Below are positions 7,582 to 16,690 of a stretch of DNA of 39,750 nt, one piece after another. The translations under genes were made by a program, and so were the position numbers. The first letter of the stretch is position 1. Each line of letters opens with the position of its first letter. The stretch is taken from contig JAUWOU010000013.1 of assembly GCA_030612005.1 (NCBI GenBank), positions 1-39,750 of the forward strand, given 5' to 3'. The stretch comes from Candidatus Thorarchaeota archaeon (GTDB taxonomy: Archaea > Asgardarchaeota > Thorarchaeia > Thorarchaeales > Thorarchaeaceae). The notes beneath the pieces were generated by a model. It was not told where the DNA came from. It did no database searches and saw nothing but the letters and a program-made list of their open reading frames with translations.

Positions 7582-8436
7582 TTATTTTTCCTTAACTGGA
7601 GGTATATCAGATGAGTTGGCCATCTGGACTCTGAATAGTCTCTTGACATGTGATAGCACTAAACGATCACCATTAACGAGGACCTCAATATCAACATGGT
7701 CTTCCAAACTTGAGGTGGTTAATTTCTTTTCTAGAACAGCCTGTACCTGAAATACTCCCGCAGGATTATCCATCGATACTGTGATTCTCAGAGGTTTATC
7801 TTCACCCTTATCTAGAATGACGTTATTAATCGCCATGGCACTGACAGAGTGGATGTCAACCTTACCTTTCTGAAATGGTACAATTGTTCGACCCTTAGTC
7901 ATGTCTGCACCATCACCGATTTTCGTAATGCCAGCTTCAAGCGTAAGACATTGCGTGTCATCATCATGAGCATAGATTCCATGGAAAATGAACGATAGAA
8001 TGTCCGTGGCTTTTGCTGAATCATTGTAAATATCCATCAATTTGTTTTCAAGAATCGCACCAGCAAGTTGTACTGAAGCCTGATTGTGTTCATTCCGATG
8101 AACCACCATTCCAATATCGTGAAGATATGTTGAAGCAAGAACGACCAGTCTTGCATCATCAACATCACCTATTCCTTCTGCAACAACATTAGGTTGGAAG
8201 GTTTCATCAAGAATATCAAAGGTCTTGAGGGCATTCCATGTGGCAACCTCGGCATGAATGGGACCATGGTCTGTATAACCCAATCTTGAAACAGCCATTC
8301 TATTTGCTGATCGGAGATATGACTGAACTTTGGGAGAACCTGTCAAATATTGATACATTTCTAGAGCTCGAGTATTATCTGGAATAAGCTCTCTTGCACG
8401 GATTTTTTGACGGTCCATAGTTTCGCTATTATTCAT
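7582..8436 (-). CDS. HD-domain phosphohydrolase-like protein
   Basis: About 284 residues. An HD-domain metal site is visible: DHGPIHAE (first His), the STYLHDIGM His-Asp pair near residue 106, and KIGDGADM (last Asp). A C-terminal part of ~90 residues rich in beta strands follows, perhaps a regulatory domain. HD proteins hydrolyse nucleotides or other phosphate esters; the substrate is unknown. The frame opens at GTG 8445, but ATG 8436 sits 5 nt after GAGTGG and is preferred. Its stop is 3 nt beyond the convergent tRNA. A hairpin lies in its 5' leader (8455-8475). Confidence 0.8.
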   Translation of the reverse strand: MNNSETMDRQKIRARELIPDNTRALEMYQYLTGSPKVQSYLRSANRMAVSRLGYTDHGPIHAEVATWNALKTFDILDETFQPNVVAEGIGDVDDARLVVLASTYLHDIGMVVHRNEHNQASVQLAGAILENKLMDIYNDSAKATDILSFIFHGIYAHDDDTQCLTLEAGITKIGDGADMTKGRTIVPFQKGKVDIHSVSAMAINNVILDKGEDKPLRITVSMDNPAGVFQVQAVLEKKLTTSSLEDHVDIEVLVNGDRLVLSHVKRLFRVQMANSSDIPPVKEK

Positions 8437-8454
8437 TGAAACCACTCTTTGGGG

Positions 8455-8475
8455 ACAGAGAATTTAGTTCTCTGT
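8455..8475. promoter_or_regulatory. 8-bp perfect hairpin in the HD-gene leader
   Basis: ACAGAGAA-TTTAG-TTCTCTGT, perfect 8-bp arms, 19 nt upstream of the HD-protein start. It could be an operator for a dimeric repressor or an RNA hairpin in the leader. Confidence 0.4.
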
Positions 8476-8541
8476 TTTGATAAGACTTGCTAAGGCGGAA
8501 AATCCACGCTCTTATTGTTCTCAGGATAACAAAGAGAGGGA

Positions 8542-8566
8542 CTAGATAGATTGTGAATCTATCTAG
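8542..8566 (-). terminator. 11-bp perfect hairpin at the end of the ribophorin-like gene
   Basis: CTAGATAGATT-GTG-AATCTATCTAG, 11-bp perfect arms with a 3-nt loop, spanning the stop codon (8563-8565) of the minus-strand gene. No long U-tract follows, so it may protect the 3' end rather than terminate. Its position at the gene end supports a 3' role. Confidence 0.5.
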
Positions 8567-11538
8567 AGATCTTCAGCATCTTCCTGAATTGAGAGAAGGA
8601 TTCTATCAGTAGCGCTAGTCGCCTTCTGAATTGTCTTGAGATAGTCTTGTCTAGACTTTTCAAAGGCCACACGGCTAATCCTCTGTTTCTTCTTTCTCAG
8701 GAGTAATTGACGCAGACCAGCTTTAGCACCTTCAATTTTCTCATTCTGAAGCTCAAGCTGAGAAACTATGTCGCGATAGCGTGGTCCATAACGTGTCATG
8801 CTTTCCTTGACCGTAGGTAGTTTGGAGTCTATCTCTTCAATCTGTTTTTTCAGATCGGCCTCACGAATCATGAACTCTCGTTTCTTGACTTTTCCTCTTC
8901 TTCTTGAAGCTTCTAGTTTCTCAAGATCCATATTAAGGGCAGTTTTTCGAGAGTAAAGATGTGCAAAGTCACGGAGGAGTTCAGAAGGTGCACCCATTTG
9001 TCGTGCCTGTGAGCTATCTTCATAGTCATCTACTCGTGGTCCAAGTATTTCTTCTGGCAACTCTACCTTTCTGTATGAAACATAGAAAGCAGCGATTATA
9101 CCCACTATCAATGCAAAGATTATTGGTCTCGCAGCTGCTCCAATTGTAGCTTGATAAACTACAGTGATTGAAGCGGGGTTCCGCTGTGTCTGATTGTAGA
9201 GAACATATTGGTACGTTGTGTCGAAAATACCATAGAGGATTCTATTGTCTCCAGTGATACTACTAACAGATACTGATACAGGAAATACTACTTTGATTGA
9301 ATGGATCTGTATCAAATTATCGCCCAAGAGACCTATAGGAATTTCTAGCTGATTACCACCCGCAACTCCAGTTTGGTATGCACTCGCCTGAACTACAAAT
9401 GATATTTTGAATGTGTATTTGTATGTTGGAGCAAAGCCATTAACACCAAATCTATCACTTGCAAGATAGATTGTTAGACCAATTGTTTCGTTATAGATTC
9501 CCACAGTTGATCTTTGTGACGTGGCAAGTATTCCAACTTCATCATAGATTTTGATGTTCTTTGCATAGGCTGGAACTTGGAATGTGATGGCACTTACCGC
9601 ACTTCCACCAGTATTTTCTAAGGTGATTGTTTCATCGTAGCTTATCCATCCCCAAGCATCTATTACAGCAACAGTTGATCGTTCTACAAGAATATTCTCA
9701 GTATTCAACCTTAGACCGCTTTGAAATTCTGTTTCATCAAAGGGTGCAAGATTAGCAACCTCTGAGTCAGGAGCTTCTTCATTTGGTATTAGTTGACCTC
9801 CACCTTCAAAGGACAAAATGAATTGTGCATTCCCTAATACATAAGGTAGAAGTGGATACTTCAGGAATTTGAGTTGGTATTCAAACTCAGATGGATCGGA
9901 TAGCCAGAATAGTGTGTGCATATACATAGTCGCTCTAAAGCTGTATGATTCTTCGAATCCAATTGCTACTGGAAAGTGAAGTTTCCAATGCATCATTCCA
10001 TCTACATTTTCATGACGTACAATACGGATAGTGTTTTGGGAGTTATCAACTGCTTTCATGGACAAGAAATGGATTTCATATTTCTCTGTTAAGTACAAAT
10101 CAATTGCACTAATTGGAGCGGAACCATTATTGGTAATAGTGTAAGAGTCTTCAACTCTAGATCCATAGCTAGCTGTGATTATGAAGTTACGAACCACATC
10201 AATTCGCATTCCAAGTAGAGAAAGAAACGGTCGATCAATTTCAAAGTTGACAGTTGTAACCCCTGTGGAATTTGATGGATCTGTGGCATTGAATGTAAAT
10301 ACGTGAGCACCTTCTTCATAGGGTGAGAGATCAAGACTTCCTTCCCAAAAACTAGTGAGGTGATTATATTCTAATGCGACCCAGGGCTCATCGTCAATTC
10401 GATAAGATGCTAGTCGGATAAAGTCATTTGTCGCATTTAGAACCAAGTCTGTAACCCATTCAAGAGTTGAGTCAGCTTCTGGACTAACAACAATCAGAGT
10501 TGGAGGTGAGTTTGGAATGAACTCAATCAAAGCAGGTTCAGTCCAGTAAGTATGCTGAATTGGAAGCCCATTGAGTTCCTCAGTATCTCCAAACATGAAG
10601 ACAAACGGATACTTCTCATCAGAAATTTCAATGAATGTAATGTCCTGAGCATCTGTGCTATTCAACAATATTGTATACTCAATCTGGGTAAAAGTACCAT
10701 TATCGGACCCACTAGCTTCTAGAATTCGTGATTGATTTAGGTCAGGTAAGTGTTGGAATGTATTTGTTCCGTACTCATCACTGTATACGAGATCACTACT
10801 TTCAGCTGGATTTGAAACTCGCTCGGCACCTGATCTGTATATACGAGTCAGTGTAATCTCGTAAACAAGGTCCAGCCCATAGAGTTCGTGATCTTTCTGG
10901 TTGTATGCTTCTTCTGCAGGAATGACAAAGTAGCGAATCTCGCCAATCCGCATACCGATGATTGATTCATTGTACATAGGTAGAGTGGGCAGTGCATTAA
11001 CTGGCGTAGTAGAGGTGATGTCTGGAAAGTCACTCTCTTGAATCATTGAACCATTTCGCAGGAATAACTTGTAGTGAACTGTCACACCATCAGTACCTTC
11101 TACTCTCCACATATCAGTAAGAGTTTCACTTGGTACATATCCAACAATAACATCACTGTTGTTCAAACCAGCAGATGAGAATCCTGAGCTGTAGTTCTGC
11201 CAAGCAAATCCAATCCAACCAGATGTTCTAGCTTCTAGGCCAACATAGAGTAAAGTACCATTATGCTCAAAGTATGCATTAACCCCAGTTACAGGATCCG
11301 TATAATTATAGGCGTATTCTGTTGGATCTATGATACCGTCTGATGAACCATAGTGGTTATCGACATAAGGTATAGAAACATTCGTCATGGTCTCGGCTAG
11401 AAAAGATCTATCTTCTATACTGTGAGCCAAGTACTCCGATTCCATTGTATTTGAGAGGGGGCTGAGAGCCATCAAGCTACTTGACAGGAATAGCGCAAGT
11501 AACATGAAGGTCCCTATCTTTTTGTTAAACAGGCTCAA
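8563..11538 (-). CDS. Ribophorin I (OST1)-like membrane protein fused to DOMON and FKBP-like domains
   Basis: 991 residues; TTG start at 11538 with GGTGA 6 nt upstream. Signal peptide about 1-25. A DOMON-like domain at about 66-150 (SDGIIDPTEY, LYVGLEARTSGWIGFAW). An FKBP-like stretch at about 151-233: VTVHYKLFLRNGSMIQES, then IIGMRIGEIRYFVIPAEEAY and GLDLVYEITLTRI. An Ig-like region at about 345-440. Two beta-rich units follow (about 445-800) whose order matches ribophorin I: AWGWISYDETITLENTG, IYDEVGILATS, a single membrane span (about 804-823), then a ~165-residue cytosolic coiled coil. In eukaryotes ribophorin I is the OST subunit that supports N-glycosylation. The OST1 match is from recalled alignment; the N-terminal fusion is directly seen. 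Divergent from a GlcNAc-1-P transferase. Confidence 0.72.
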   Translation of the reverse strand: MSLFNKKIGTFMLLALFLSSSLMALSPLSNTMESEYLAHSIEDRSFLAETMTNVSIPYVDNHYGSSDGIIDPTEYAYNYTDPVTGVNAYFEHNGTLLYVGLEARTSGWIGFAWQNYSSGFSSAGLNNSDVIVGYVPSETLTDMWRVEGTDGVTVHYKLFLRNGSMIQESDFPDITSTTPVNALPTLPMYNESIIGMRIGEIRYFVIPAEEAYNQKDHELYGLDLVYEITLTRIYRSGAERVSNPAESSDLVYSDEYGTNTFQHLPDLNQSRILEASGSDNGTFTQIEYTILLNSTDAQDITFIEISDEKYPFVFMFGDTEELNGLPIQHTYWTEPALIEFIPNSPPTLIVVSPEADSTLEWVTDLVLNATNDFIRLASYRIDDEPWVALEYNHLTSFWEGSLDLSPYEEGAHVFTFNATDPSNSTGVTTVNFEIDRPFLSLLGMRIDVVRNFIITASYGSRVEDSYTITNNGSAPISAIDLYLTEKYEIHFLSMKAVDNSQNTIRIVRHENVDGMMHWKLHFPVAIGFEESYSFRATMYMHTLFWLSDPSEFEYQLKFLKYPLLPYVLGNAQFILSFEGGGQLIPNEEAPDSEVANLAPFDETEFQSGLRLNTENILVERSTVAVIDAWGWISYDETITLENTGGSAVSAITFQVPAYAKNIKIYDEVGILATSQRSTVGIYNETIGLTIYLASDRFGVNGFAPTYKYTFKISFVVQASAYQTGVAGGNQLEIPIGLLGDNLIQIHSIKVVFPVSVSVSSITGDNRILYGIFDTTYQYVLYNQTQRNPASITVVYQATIGAAARPIIFALIVGIIAAFYVSYRKVELPEEILGPRVDDYEDSSQARQMGAPSELLRDFAHLYSRKTALNMDLEKLEASRRRGKVKKREFMIREADLKKQIEEIDSKLPTVKESMTRYGPRYRDIVSQLELQNEKIEGAKAGLRQLLLRKKKQRISRVAFEKSRQDYLKTIQKATSATDRILLSIQEDAEDL

Positions 11539-11715
11539 TACGAATCACCGTTAATTTTTGGGGTTATTGTAGGGTCCACTGACCCATGAATGATGCGGTC
11601 GTTCTTTGGTTTCTTATTATAGCTTATGGTTGTTGAAAGCATGCACGAAAGAAGCAGGTAGTCCGAAAAGGTCAAAACTGAAACACAGTGCGTAGTGTTA
11701 GAAAGGTGTACCAAT

Positions 11716-12753
11716 ATGCTTGAGATTCTAATTGCAATTCTTATTTCATTTCTTACAGTTGTAATATTCATGCCTAAAGCAATTAATGCACTTAAGGAAA
11801 AAGGGATCACAGGCATAGATGTCCACAAACCGGACAGACCAGAAATTCCGAAGGGCGGTGGCTTTGTACTACTTTTCGCAATTGTATTTGCACTTTTAGG
11901 CGTGGTAGGATTGACTACCTTTCAATTTTTCACTGTAGAGATGGTTGGAATATTCGCAGCACTTGTGTCTATATTGATAGCTAGTATGATTGGGTTATTA
12001 GATGACCACCTTGATTTCAGTAATAGAACAAAAGTCATCCTTCCAATGGTTGCTACCATTCCAATGATTGCTGTCAGTGTTGGAACACCTACCATGAATA
12101 TTCCTTTCATAGGTACAGTAAACTTCGGTATCGCCTACGCACTCATCATTGTACCGCTTATGATGACATTCATTGTAGACTCAACAAACATGTATGGTGG
12201 TATGAATGGTCTTGAGGCGGGTCTTAGTTCTATCAATGCTTCAGGTCTTGTTCTATACGTTTTTCTAATACCTATCATGCAAACGACCTCGATTTCCCCA
12301 GAACAACTGCAAGCAGGTATTGTGGCAGCAGCACTTCTCGGAGCATCTTTTGGATTCTTGATATTCAATAGGTATCCAGCAAAGGTTCTCCCAGGTGATG
12401 TTGGCAGACTACCAATAGGTGCTGCAATGGCAGCTGCACTAATCATAGGAAACATGGATAGACTTGCAATTTTGATGTATGCACCATTTGCAATCAACTT
12501 CCTTCTCTATCTTGTCTACCGAATTTATGTTAAGCGAAACAAAATTGAATGGGCAAAATTCGCAAAACCAAGAGATGATGGTTCCCTAGAAGTTGTTGGA
12601 CCATTCACAGTCTACTGGATACTTCCTCACTTCTTCAACAATATGACTGAGAAGCGAAATGTAAGTCTCTTATTGCTGTTCCAAGCAATACTAGTCTATG
12701 GTGCGTTAATCTTGTATATTCTTGGGATTCCACTTGGTCTGGGTTTAATCTAG
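11716..12753 (+). CDS. UDP-GlcNAc:dolichyl-phosphate GlcNAc-1-phosphotransferase-like (DPAGT1/AglH, MraY superfamily)
   Basis: 345 residues and about ten membrane segments. Superfamily motifs: the early KPDRPEIPKGGG loop, GLLDDHLDFSNR (Asp-Asp metal site), STNMYGGMNGLEAG (compare NxxxGxNGLE of eukaryotic Alg7/DPAGT1) and LPGDVGRLPIG. A late TVYWILPHFFNNMTEKR loop matches the eukaryotic/archaeal branch rather than bacterial MraY. It would transfer a sugar-1-phosphate to dolichyl phosphate, the first step of N-glycan assembly. The frame opens at 11695, but ATG 11716 lies 8 nt after AAAGGTG and begins at the first membrane helix. Head-to-head with the ribophorin-like gene. Confidence 0.87.
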   Translation: MLEILIAILISFLTVVIFMPKAINALKEKGITGIDVHKPDRPEIPKGGGFVLLFAIVFALLGVVGLTTFQFFTVEMVGIFAALVSILIASMIGLLDDHLDFSNRTKVILPMVATIPMIAVSVGTPTMNIPFIGTVNFGIAYALIIVPLMMTFIVDSTNMYGGMNGLEAGLSSINASGLVLYVFLIPIMQTTSISPEQLQAGIVAAALLGASFGFLIFNRYPAKVLPGDVGRLPIGAAMAAALIIGNMDRLAILMYAPFAINFLLYLVYRIYVKRNKIEWAKFAKPRDDGSLEVVGPFTVYWILPHFFNNMTEKRNVSLLLLFQAILVYGALILYILGIPLGLGLI

Positions 12754-12770
12754 TCCAAGATATCAATAGA

Positions 12771-13337
12771 TTACAAATCTGTGTCTTCCCACAGCTCTGC
12801 ACTCTGACGATTCATGTCGCGACGCATACGTTCTAACCGGGTATAGACTGCACCATGTGGGGCTCCAGTGATGAGCATCTCAACAGCTTTTCGTGCATAA
12901 TCTAAACCAGGATTCATACCAATAATAGAAACTGTTCGACCATAAATTGTGATTTTTGTTTCCGTTACCTGTTCTATGACCCTTCTTGTACGACCATTTT
13001 CACCGATTATCCTTCCAGCTACTCGTTTCAATTGATTCGCAGAAGTTCCTACTGCGTCTCGAAGTGATATTATAATGAGCATCATGTCTTCATCGACCAA
13101 GCTTAGCGCATTCTTAGGACTGAAACCTCGTGCTATCGCACGAACAATATCACGGGCCTTCCAGGCAAGCACAGGATCTTTAGACTGCAGAGGACTTCTA
13201 ATAGTTACAGCGCCCTCAGAGTCAATGTTAAGCTTGACGTTAGTTAGTTTTTCTATTCGTCTTCGAACTCTTCCATTACGTCCAACAATGACACCAACTC
13301 TTTCAATAGGTACCCTGATTGTTTCTTGAAATGCCAT
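12771..13337 (-). CDS. KH-domain ribosome assembly protein (Pno1/Dim2, Krr1-like)
   Basis: 188 residues from ATG 13337, with GGTGAG 8 nt upstream inside the RIO1 stop region; the frame extends 12 codons further but that would overlap RIO1. Two KH domains: the first has VGVIVGRNGRVRRRIE (GxxG loop), the second RVAGRIIGENGRTRRVIEQ (GxxG). The family binds 16S rRNA near its 3' end during small-subunit maturation. The order aIF1A-RIO1-KH is a classic archaeal cluster and strongly supports this role. Confidence 0.93.
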   Translation of the reverse strand: MAFQETIRVPIERVGVIVGRNGRVRRRIEKLTNVKLNIDSEGAVTIRSPLQSKDPVLAWKARDIVRAIARGFSPKNALSLVDEDMMLIIISLRDAVGTSANQLKRVAGRIIGENGRTRRVIEQVTETKITIYGRTVSIIGMNPGLDYARKAVEMLITGAPHGAVYTRLERMRRDMNRQSAELWEDTDL

Positions 13338-13338
13338 T

Positions 13339-14127
13339 CTATTTCTCACCAGCTGCAACGATGTATCTAGCAATCACTTCAGGTTTATCGGTTTCCACAC
13401 CGAGTTTCTTGAAGAAACGGATTATGTTTTGAATGTCACGGAATAGATACTTTTTCGCGTTATCATGAGCAAGTAGAACTGCTTGAGAAACATCAATGAA
13501 TACAGGACCATCAGACCAGAGAATATTGTACTCGCTCAGGTCAGCATGTACAAGACCCGCTTTTGTATATCCCTTCAGAATCATTCCGATAATTTCATTG
13601 AATGTCTTCACAGGGTCGGGGATTTCTGTATTCTTTAACAGAGGAGCGGCAAGTGAATGTTCACTATCGCCTATGAATTCCATTATCAGGACATTGCGTT
13701 CGATATCAATAGGGTTTGGAACACGAATTCCTGCTGCCTGATACCGCTTGAGGTTCTTGAACTCCTTTGAAGCCCATTGTGGAATCAGTGAACGGCTTTG
13801 ACGTCTAACTCGTTTAAAACGAGGGTCTCCAACGATATACTCCAACATGAAATCTGTTTCAGCGGTGCTGATTCGGTATATCTTCACAGCAACTGGAATT
13901 CCATCAGCATCAATTCCTCTGTATACATTAGCTTCTTTACCAGTGCTTATTGCACCATGTAATGCAGAGAGAGTTCCACGATTTAGTAGCTTGTAGAGTA
14001 TCTTCATTGTAGGAGGATCAATTACACCTTCTACTACCTTGAATTCATCTACATCTTTACGACGTTTCATCTTACGCCGGTCTAGTTCTTTTTGATATTG
14101 TTCGTGTTTATTTTCTGCTCGTTTCAA
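13339..14127 (-). CDS. rio1: RIO1-type serine/threonine protein kinase
   Basis: 262 residues. Atypical kinase with the RIO1 P-loop STGKEANVY, a catalytic-loop motif HADLSEYNIL and the metal-binding FIDVSQAV. A basic N-terminal stretch (RRKMKRRKDVDEF) is usual. In archaea and eukaryotes RIO1 acts as an ATPase switch in late 40S/30S maturation. Its stop is 1 nt from the start of the KH gene, so the two are coupled. Confidence 0.96.
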   Translation of the reverse strand: MKRAENKHEQYQKELDRRKMKRRKDVDEFKVVEGVIDPPTMKILYKLLNRGTLSALHGAISTGKEANVYRGIDADGIPVAVKIYRISTAETDFMLEYIVGDPRFKRVRRQSRSLIPQWASKEFKNLKRYQAAGIRVPNPIDIERNVLIMEFIGDSEHSLAAPLLKNTEIPDPVKTFNEIIGMILKGYTKAGLVHADLSEYNILWSDGPVFIDVSQAVLLAHDNAKKYLFRDIQNIIRFFKKLGVETDKPEVIARYIVAAGEK

Positions 14128-14202
14128 CTATGAATACCTTCCACTAATTCAGGGTATTTGCGTCTGTGAAAAGGGAGTAATCTTAGAAAAGGCTTGGCCT
14201 CT

Positions 14203-14538
14203 TCAAAATACTTTGAGTAATCCTCTCTTCTCCAACCAATCTAGTTCGTTCCCTCGATACCGATAGACAATATCACATTTCTCATCAGTCTGGAAATCCC
14301 AGGGAACCAACAGGACAGTATCACCAACTCTCATCCAGACTCTCTTCTTCATTCGACCAGGAATTCTTCCGATTCGGATATTACCATCCTCACACCTGAC
14401 TCTAACTCGATCAAAACCTAACATCTGGATGATGATTCCGAACATCTCACCATCTCGTTCCCTGGGAGTCCTAACTCTCACTGGTTCAGTACTACCAGGA
14501 GGTGGACCTTTGCGTCGTTTGCGCTTCTTATAGGACAA
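14203..14538 (-). CDS. Translation initiation factor aIF1A
   Basis: 111 residues from a TTG at 14538; GGAGG lies 6 nt upstream, and the resulting N-terminus (M)SYKKRKRRKGPPPG is the family's usual basic start. The frame runs to 14634, but those 32 extra codons have no ribosome site and do not resemble the family. The OB fold spans about 25-95 (EMFGIIIQMLG, RVRCEDG, GDTVLLVPWDFQ), with a WLEKRGLL helix at the end. It binds the 30S A site during initiation. Confidence 0.93.
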   Translation of the reverse strand: MSYKKRKRRKGPPPGSTEPVRVRTPRERDGEMFGIIIQMLGFDRVRVRCEDGNIRIGRIPGRMKKRVWMRVGDTVLLVPWDFQTDEKCDIVYRYRGNELDWLEKRGLLKVF

Positions 14539-14644
14539 AATATTCCTCCAATATGTCGCTGGACCTAAATCCTCTAGCGACAAACCGTGATTCCATTGTG
14601 AAGCATTTAAGCGTATTGAATTGATTGTTAACAATGACTAAAGT

Positions 14645-15760
14645 TCAGTTCTCTTTGACATCAAAGTGTGTTTGGTCTGGAAGTAAATGGAGCTGGTCCT
14701 CGATCAGAAGACCATAGATTTTTGCCCCAGTAATAATTTCTGAATCAAAAGCAGACTCTTCTACTTCAGAAATATCAAAACTTTTGGAATCCATAATCTG
14801 AACTGGTTGACCATAGACATGAGTAACAATCATGAACTCGCGACGATCTGTAAGGGGGGCGAGGTATGATATAGTTCTCCATCTTGCGTTTTTCGGATTA
14901 ATTGTGAATCGTTCTCGTCTGATAAGATTGTAGCATGTTAAAGTGTTGCGAGCCATAGTAAGTACTTGACATGGCTGTTCGTTGACCAAAATAAAATCGC
15001 TAACTGAAAATCGTGGGAGTCGGATTAGTATAGTAGTTCTATACTTTTTCTTTCCAGTTTTATCTTCACCGATTAACTTGTAGTTCTCTTTCCGCTCTGC
15101 AACATATCGACTCTCGAACTTGTCAGCTATATCCCTTGCTAGATATTCAGATCCAACATAGTAATCAATTCCATACTTGTCATCGTTTATCATTGTGATG
15201 AATGCCTTATCATCAGACTTGTACCTCGCTACGGTCATATCGGTAACTGTCTTTGTCATCTCTTTTTTTTCATCGTCGGATATTTCACGACCATCCGCAC
15301 GCATCTGAAGAATTGCTTCATAATAACCTCCACTCATCATTCCACACGTATCACAGGTACCGTAGCTGAATCTAATCTCAACTTTATGTTGTTCTTCATG
15401 AGGTGGAATTTTCTCATGAGATTTTCCAGAAGCATGCACTACAAGGTGAGTAACCCTGTCTAGTTTCTTTTCTTCTTCAAGAGATAGGGTAACTCCCTTG
15501 GTAAATAGCTTGATCTCGGGTTCTAGAATAATCTCAATCTGTTTTTCTGCTAATTCATCCGAATTCATTTTTCCAATGATTATCTTTTGCCATCCGCCGG
15601 GTATTTTGACAGAACCACATTTCTTGCATGCAAGTAGAGGGATTGGAGTAGAAACCTCCATGAGAGGGTGCTGTTCATCGTAGCAATTATCGCAGAGACC
15701 ATCTACGACTGCTTCTTCTCCGCACAGATAACATGGTGCTGCCAATTTAATCAACATCAT
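14645..15760 (-). CDS. nmd3: NMD3-like ribosome-associated protein
   Basis: 371 residues. Cys pairs of the NMD3 zinc domain: CYLCGEE, LCDNCY, ACKKCGS, and CDTCGMMSGGYYEAILQMR near 130-150, the most diagnostic segment. The eukaryotic protein is the 60S export adaptor and anti-association factor; archaeal homologs keep the ribosome-binding part and lack the export tail, as here. TTTTAAAC upstream may be the TATA box of a near-leaderless transcript. Divergent from the DUF134 gene, 99 bp between. Confidence 0.92.
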   Translation of the reverse strand: MMLIKLAAPCYLCGEEAVVDGLCDNCYDEQHPLMEVSTPIPLLACKKCGSVKIPGGWQKIIIGKMNSDELAEKQIEIILEPEIKLFTKGVTLSLEEEKKLDRVTHLVVHASGKSHEKIPPHEEQHKVEIRFSYGTCDTCGMMSGGYYEAILQMRADGREISDDEKKEMTKTVTDMTVARYKSDDKAFITMINDDKYGIDYYVGSEYLARDIADKFESRYVAERKENYKLIGEDKTGKKKYRTTILIRLPRFSVSDFILVNEQPCQVLTMARNTLTCYNLIRRERFTINPKNARWRTISYLAPLTDRREFMIVTHVYGQPVQIMDSKSFDISEVEESAFDSEIITGAKIYGLLIEDQLHLLPDQTHFDVKEN

Positions 15761-15859
15761 TTTACGGTAAATGTCTGTTTAAAATGTGGTCTATACCACT
15801 ACTTTACCATTATTTGATTATAACACAAGTCTTTTGTTTGTCTATTCTTGTGAAAACAT

Positions 15860-16297
15860 ATGCCTCGCAGAAAACGGCACAGACTGGTTACAAAAGTACC
15901 ACATGTTTCAGTTTACAAGCCAGCTGGTATTCCGACTAGAGAACTGGAAGAGATCCTAATCACAATTGGTGAGTTCGAGGCATTGAGACTGGCTGACTTC
16001 GAAGGACTGAGTCAGAGAGACGCAAGTACTGCGATGGAGATAAGCCAGCCTACATTCAACAGAGTGCTCTCATCAGCACGTCACAAGGTAGCTAGTGGAT
16101 TAGTACAAGGTTACGTTCTTAGAATTGAGGGAGGACAATACCGTCTATCCGATGGAACAGGTATCTTGGAATGTCTTGATTGTGGTGCATCTGTGGATAT
16201 GTCCTCTGAGAACAAGAGCACCTGCCAAAAATGCGGATCTATACGACTACGTTGGTTGCGGTGGGAAAAAGGTAGAAGACCTGGTGACAATAAATGA
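15860..16297 (+). CDS. DUF134 DNA-binding protein with C-terminal zinc ribbon
   Basis: 145 residues. The N-terminal half is the DUF134 helix-turn-helix (sigma-70 region 4-like): EALRLADFEGLSQRDASTAMEISQPTFNRVL. The C-terminal part has CLDCG and CQKCG, a zinc ribbon. The family is found next to NifX/dinitrogenase-cofactor domain proteins, as here: its stop overlaps the next ATG (ATGA). It probably regulates or works with that protein; targets unknown. Confidence 0.88.
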   Translation: MPRRKRHRLVTKVPHVSVYKPAGIPTRELEEILITIGEFEALRLADFEGLSQRDASTAMEISQPTFNRVLSSARHKVASGLVQGYVLRIEGGQYRLSDGTGILECLDCGASVDMSSENKSTCQKCGSIRLRWLRWEKGRRPGDNK

Positions 16298-16671
16298 GCG
16301 TCGAACGAATTGCAGTAACTGCAGATATTGATAACGGACTTGATAGTCCAGTGAGTGGCCATTTTGGACACTGCAAAGCATTCATTGTGTCTACAGTCAA
16401 AGATGGGGAAATAATTGAAGTTGAGAGTGTACTTAACGGAGCACATTCCAGCTGTGCAGAACCGGTAGACAATCTTGCCAATTTGGGTGTGAATGTACTA
16501 ATTACACTAGGTATGGGAATGCGACCTTACATGCATGCACAGCAGGTTGGTCTTACTGTAGTCAAAGGTAGTGGCGGTACAGTTGGAGAGGCAATTCGTA
16601 GCTACATAGAAGGAAGTCATGAGGTAATGGAGCGAGACGGTCTATGTGGTGGTGGTCCACGCAACCACTAG
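16294..16671 (+). CDS. NifX/NifB-type dinitrogenase iron-molybdenum cofactor domain protein
   Basis: 125 residues with the single Fe-Mo-Co-binding domain: SPVSGHFGHCKAFIV near the start, HSSCAEPV, GMGMRPYMHAQQVGL and a C-terminal CGGG. In nitrogen fixers these proteins carry iron-sulfur or FeMo cofactor intermediates; in non-fixers the stand-alone form is of unclear function, perhaps metal-cluster handling. Translationally coupled to the DUF134 gene. Confidence 0.88.
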   Translation: MSVERIAVTADIDNGLDSPVSGHFGHCKAFIVSTVKDGEIIEVESVLNGAHSSCAEPVDNLANLGVNVLITLGMGMRPYMHAQQVGLTVVKGSGGTVGEAIRSYIEGSHEVMERDGLCGGGPRNH

Positions 16672-16690
16672 GTGGTTCACTCTTAGAGTC

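Noticed and set aside
14539-14634. Longer aIF1A N-terminus
   Set aside because: The TTG at 14538 has a clear GGAGG and gives the standard basic N-terminus.
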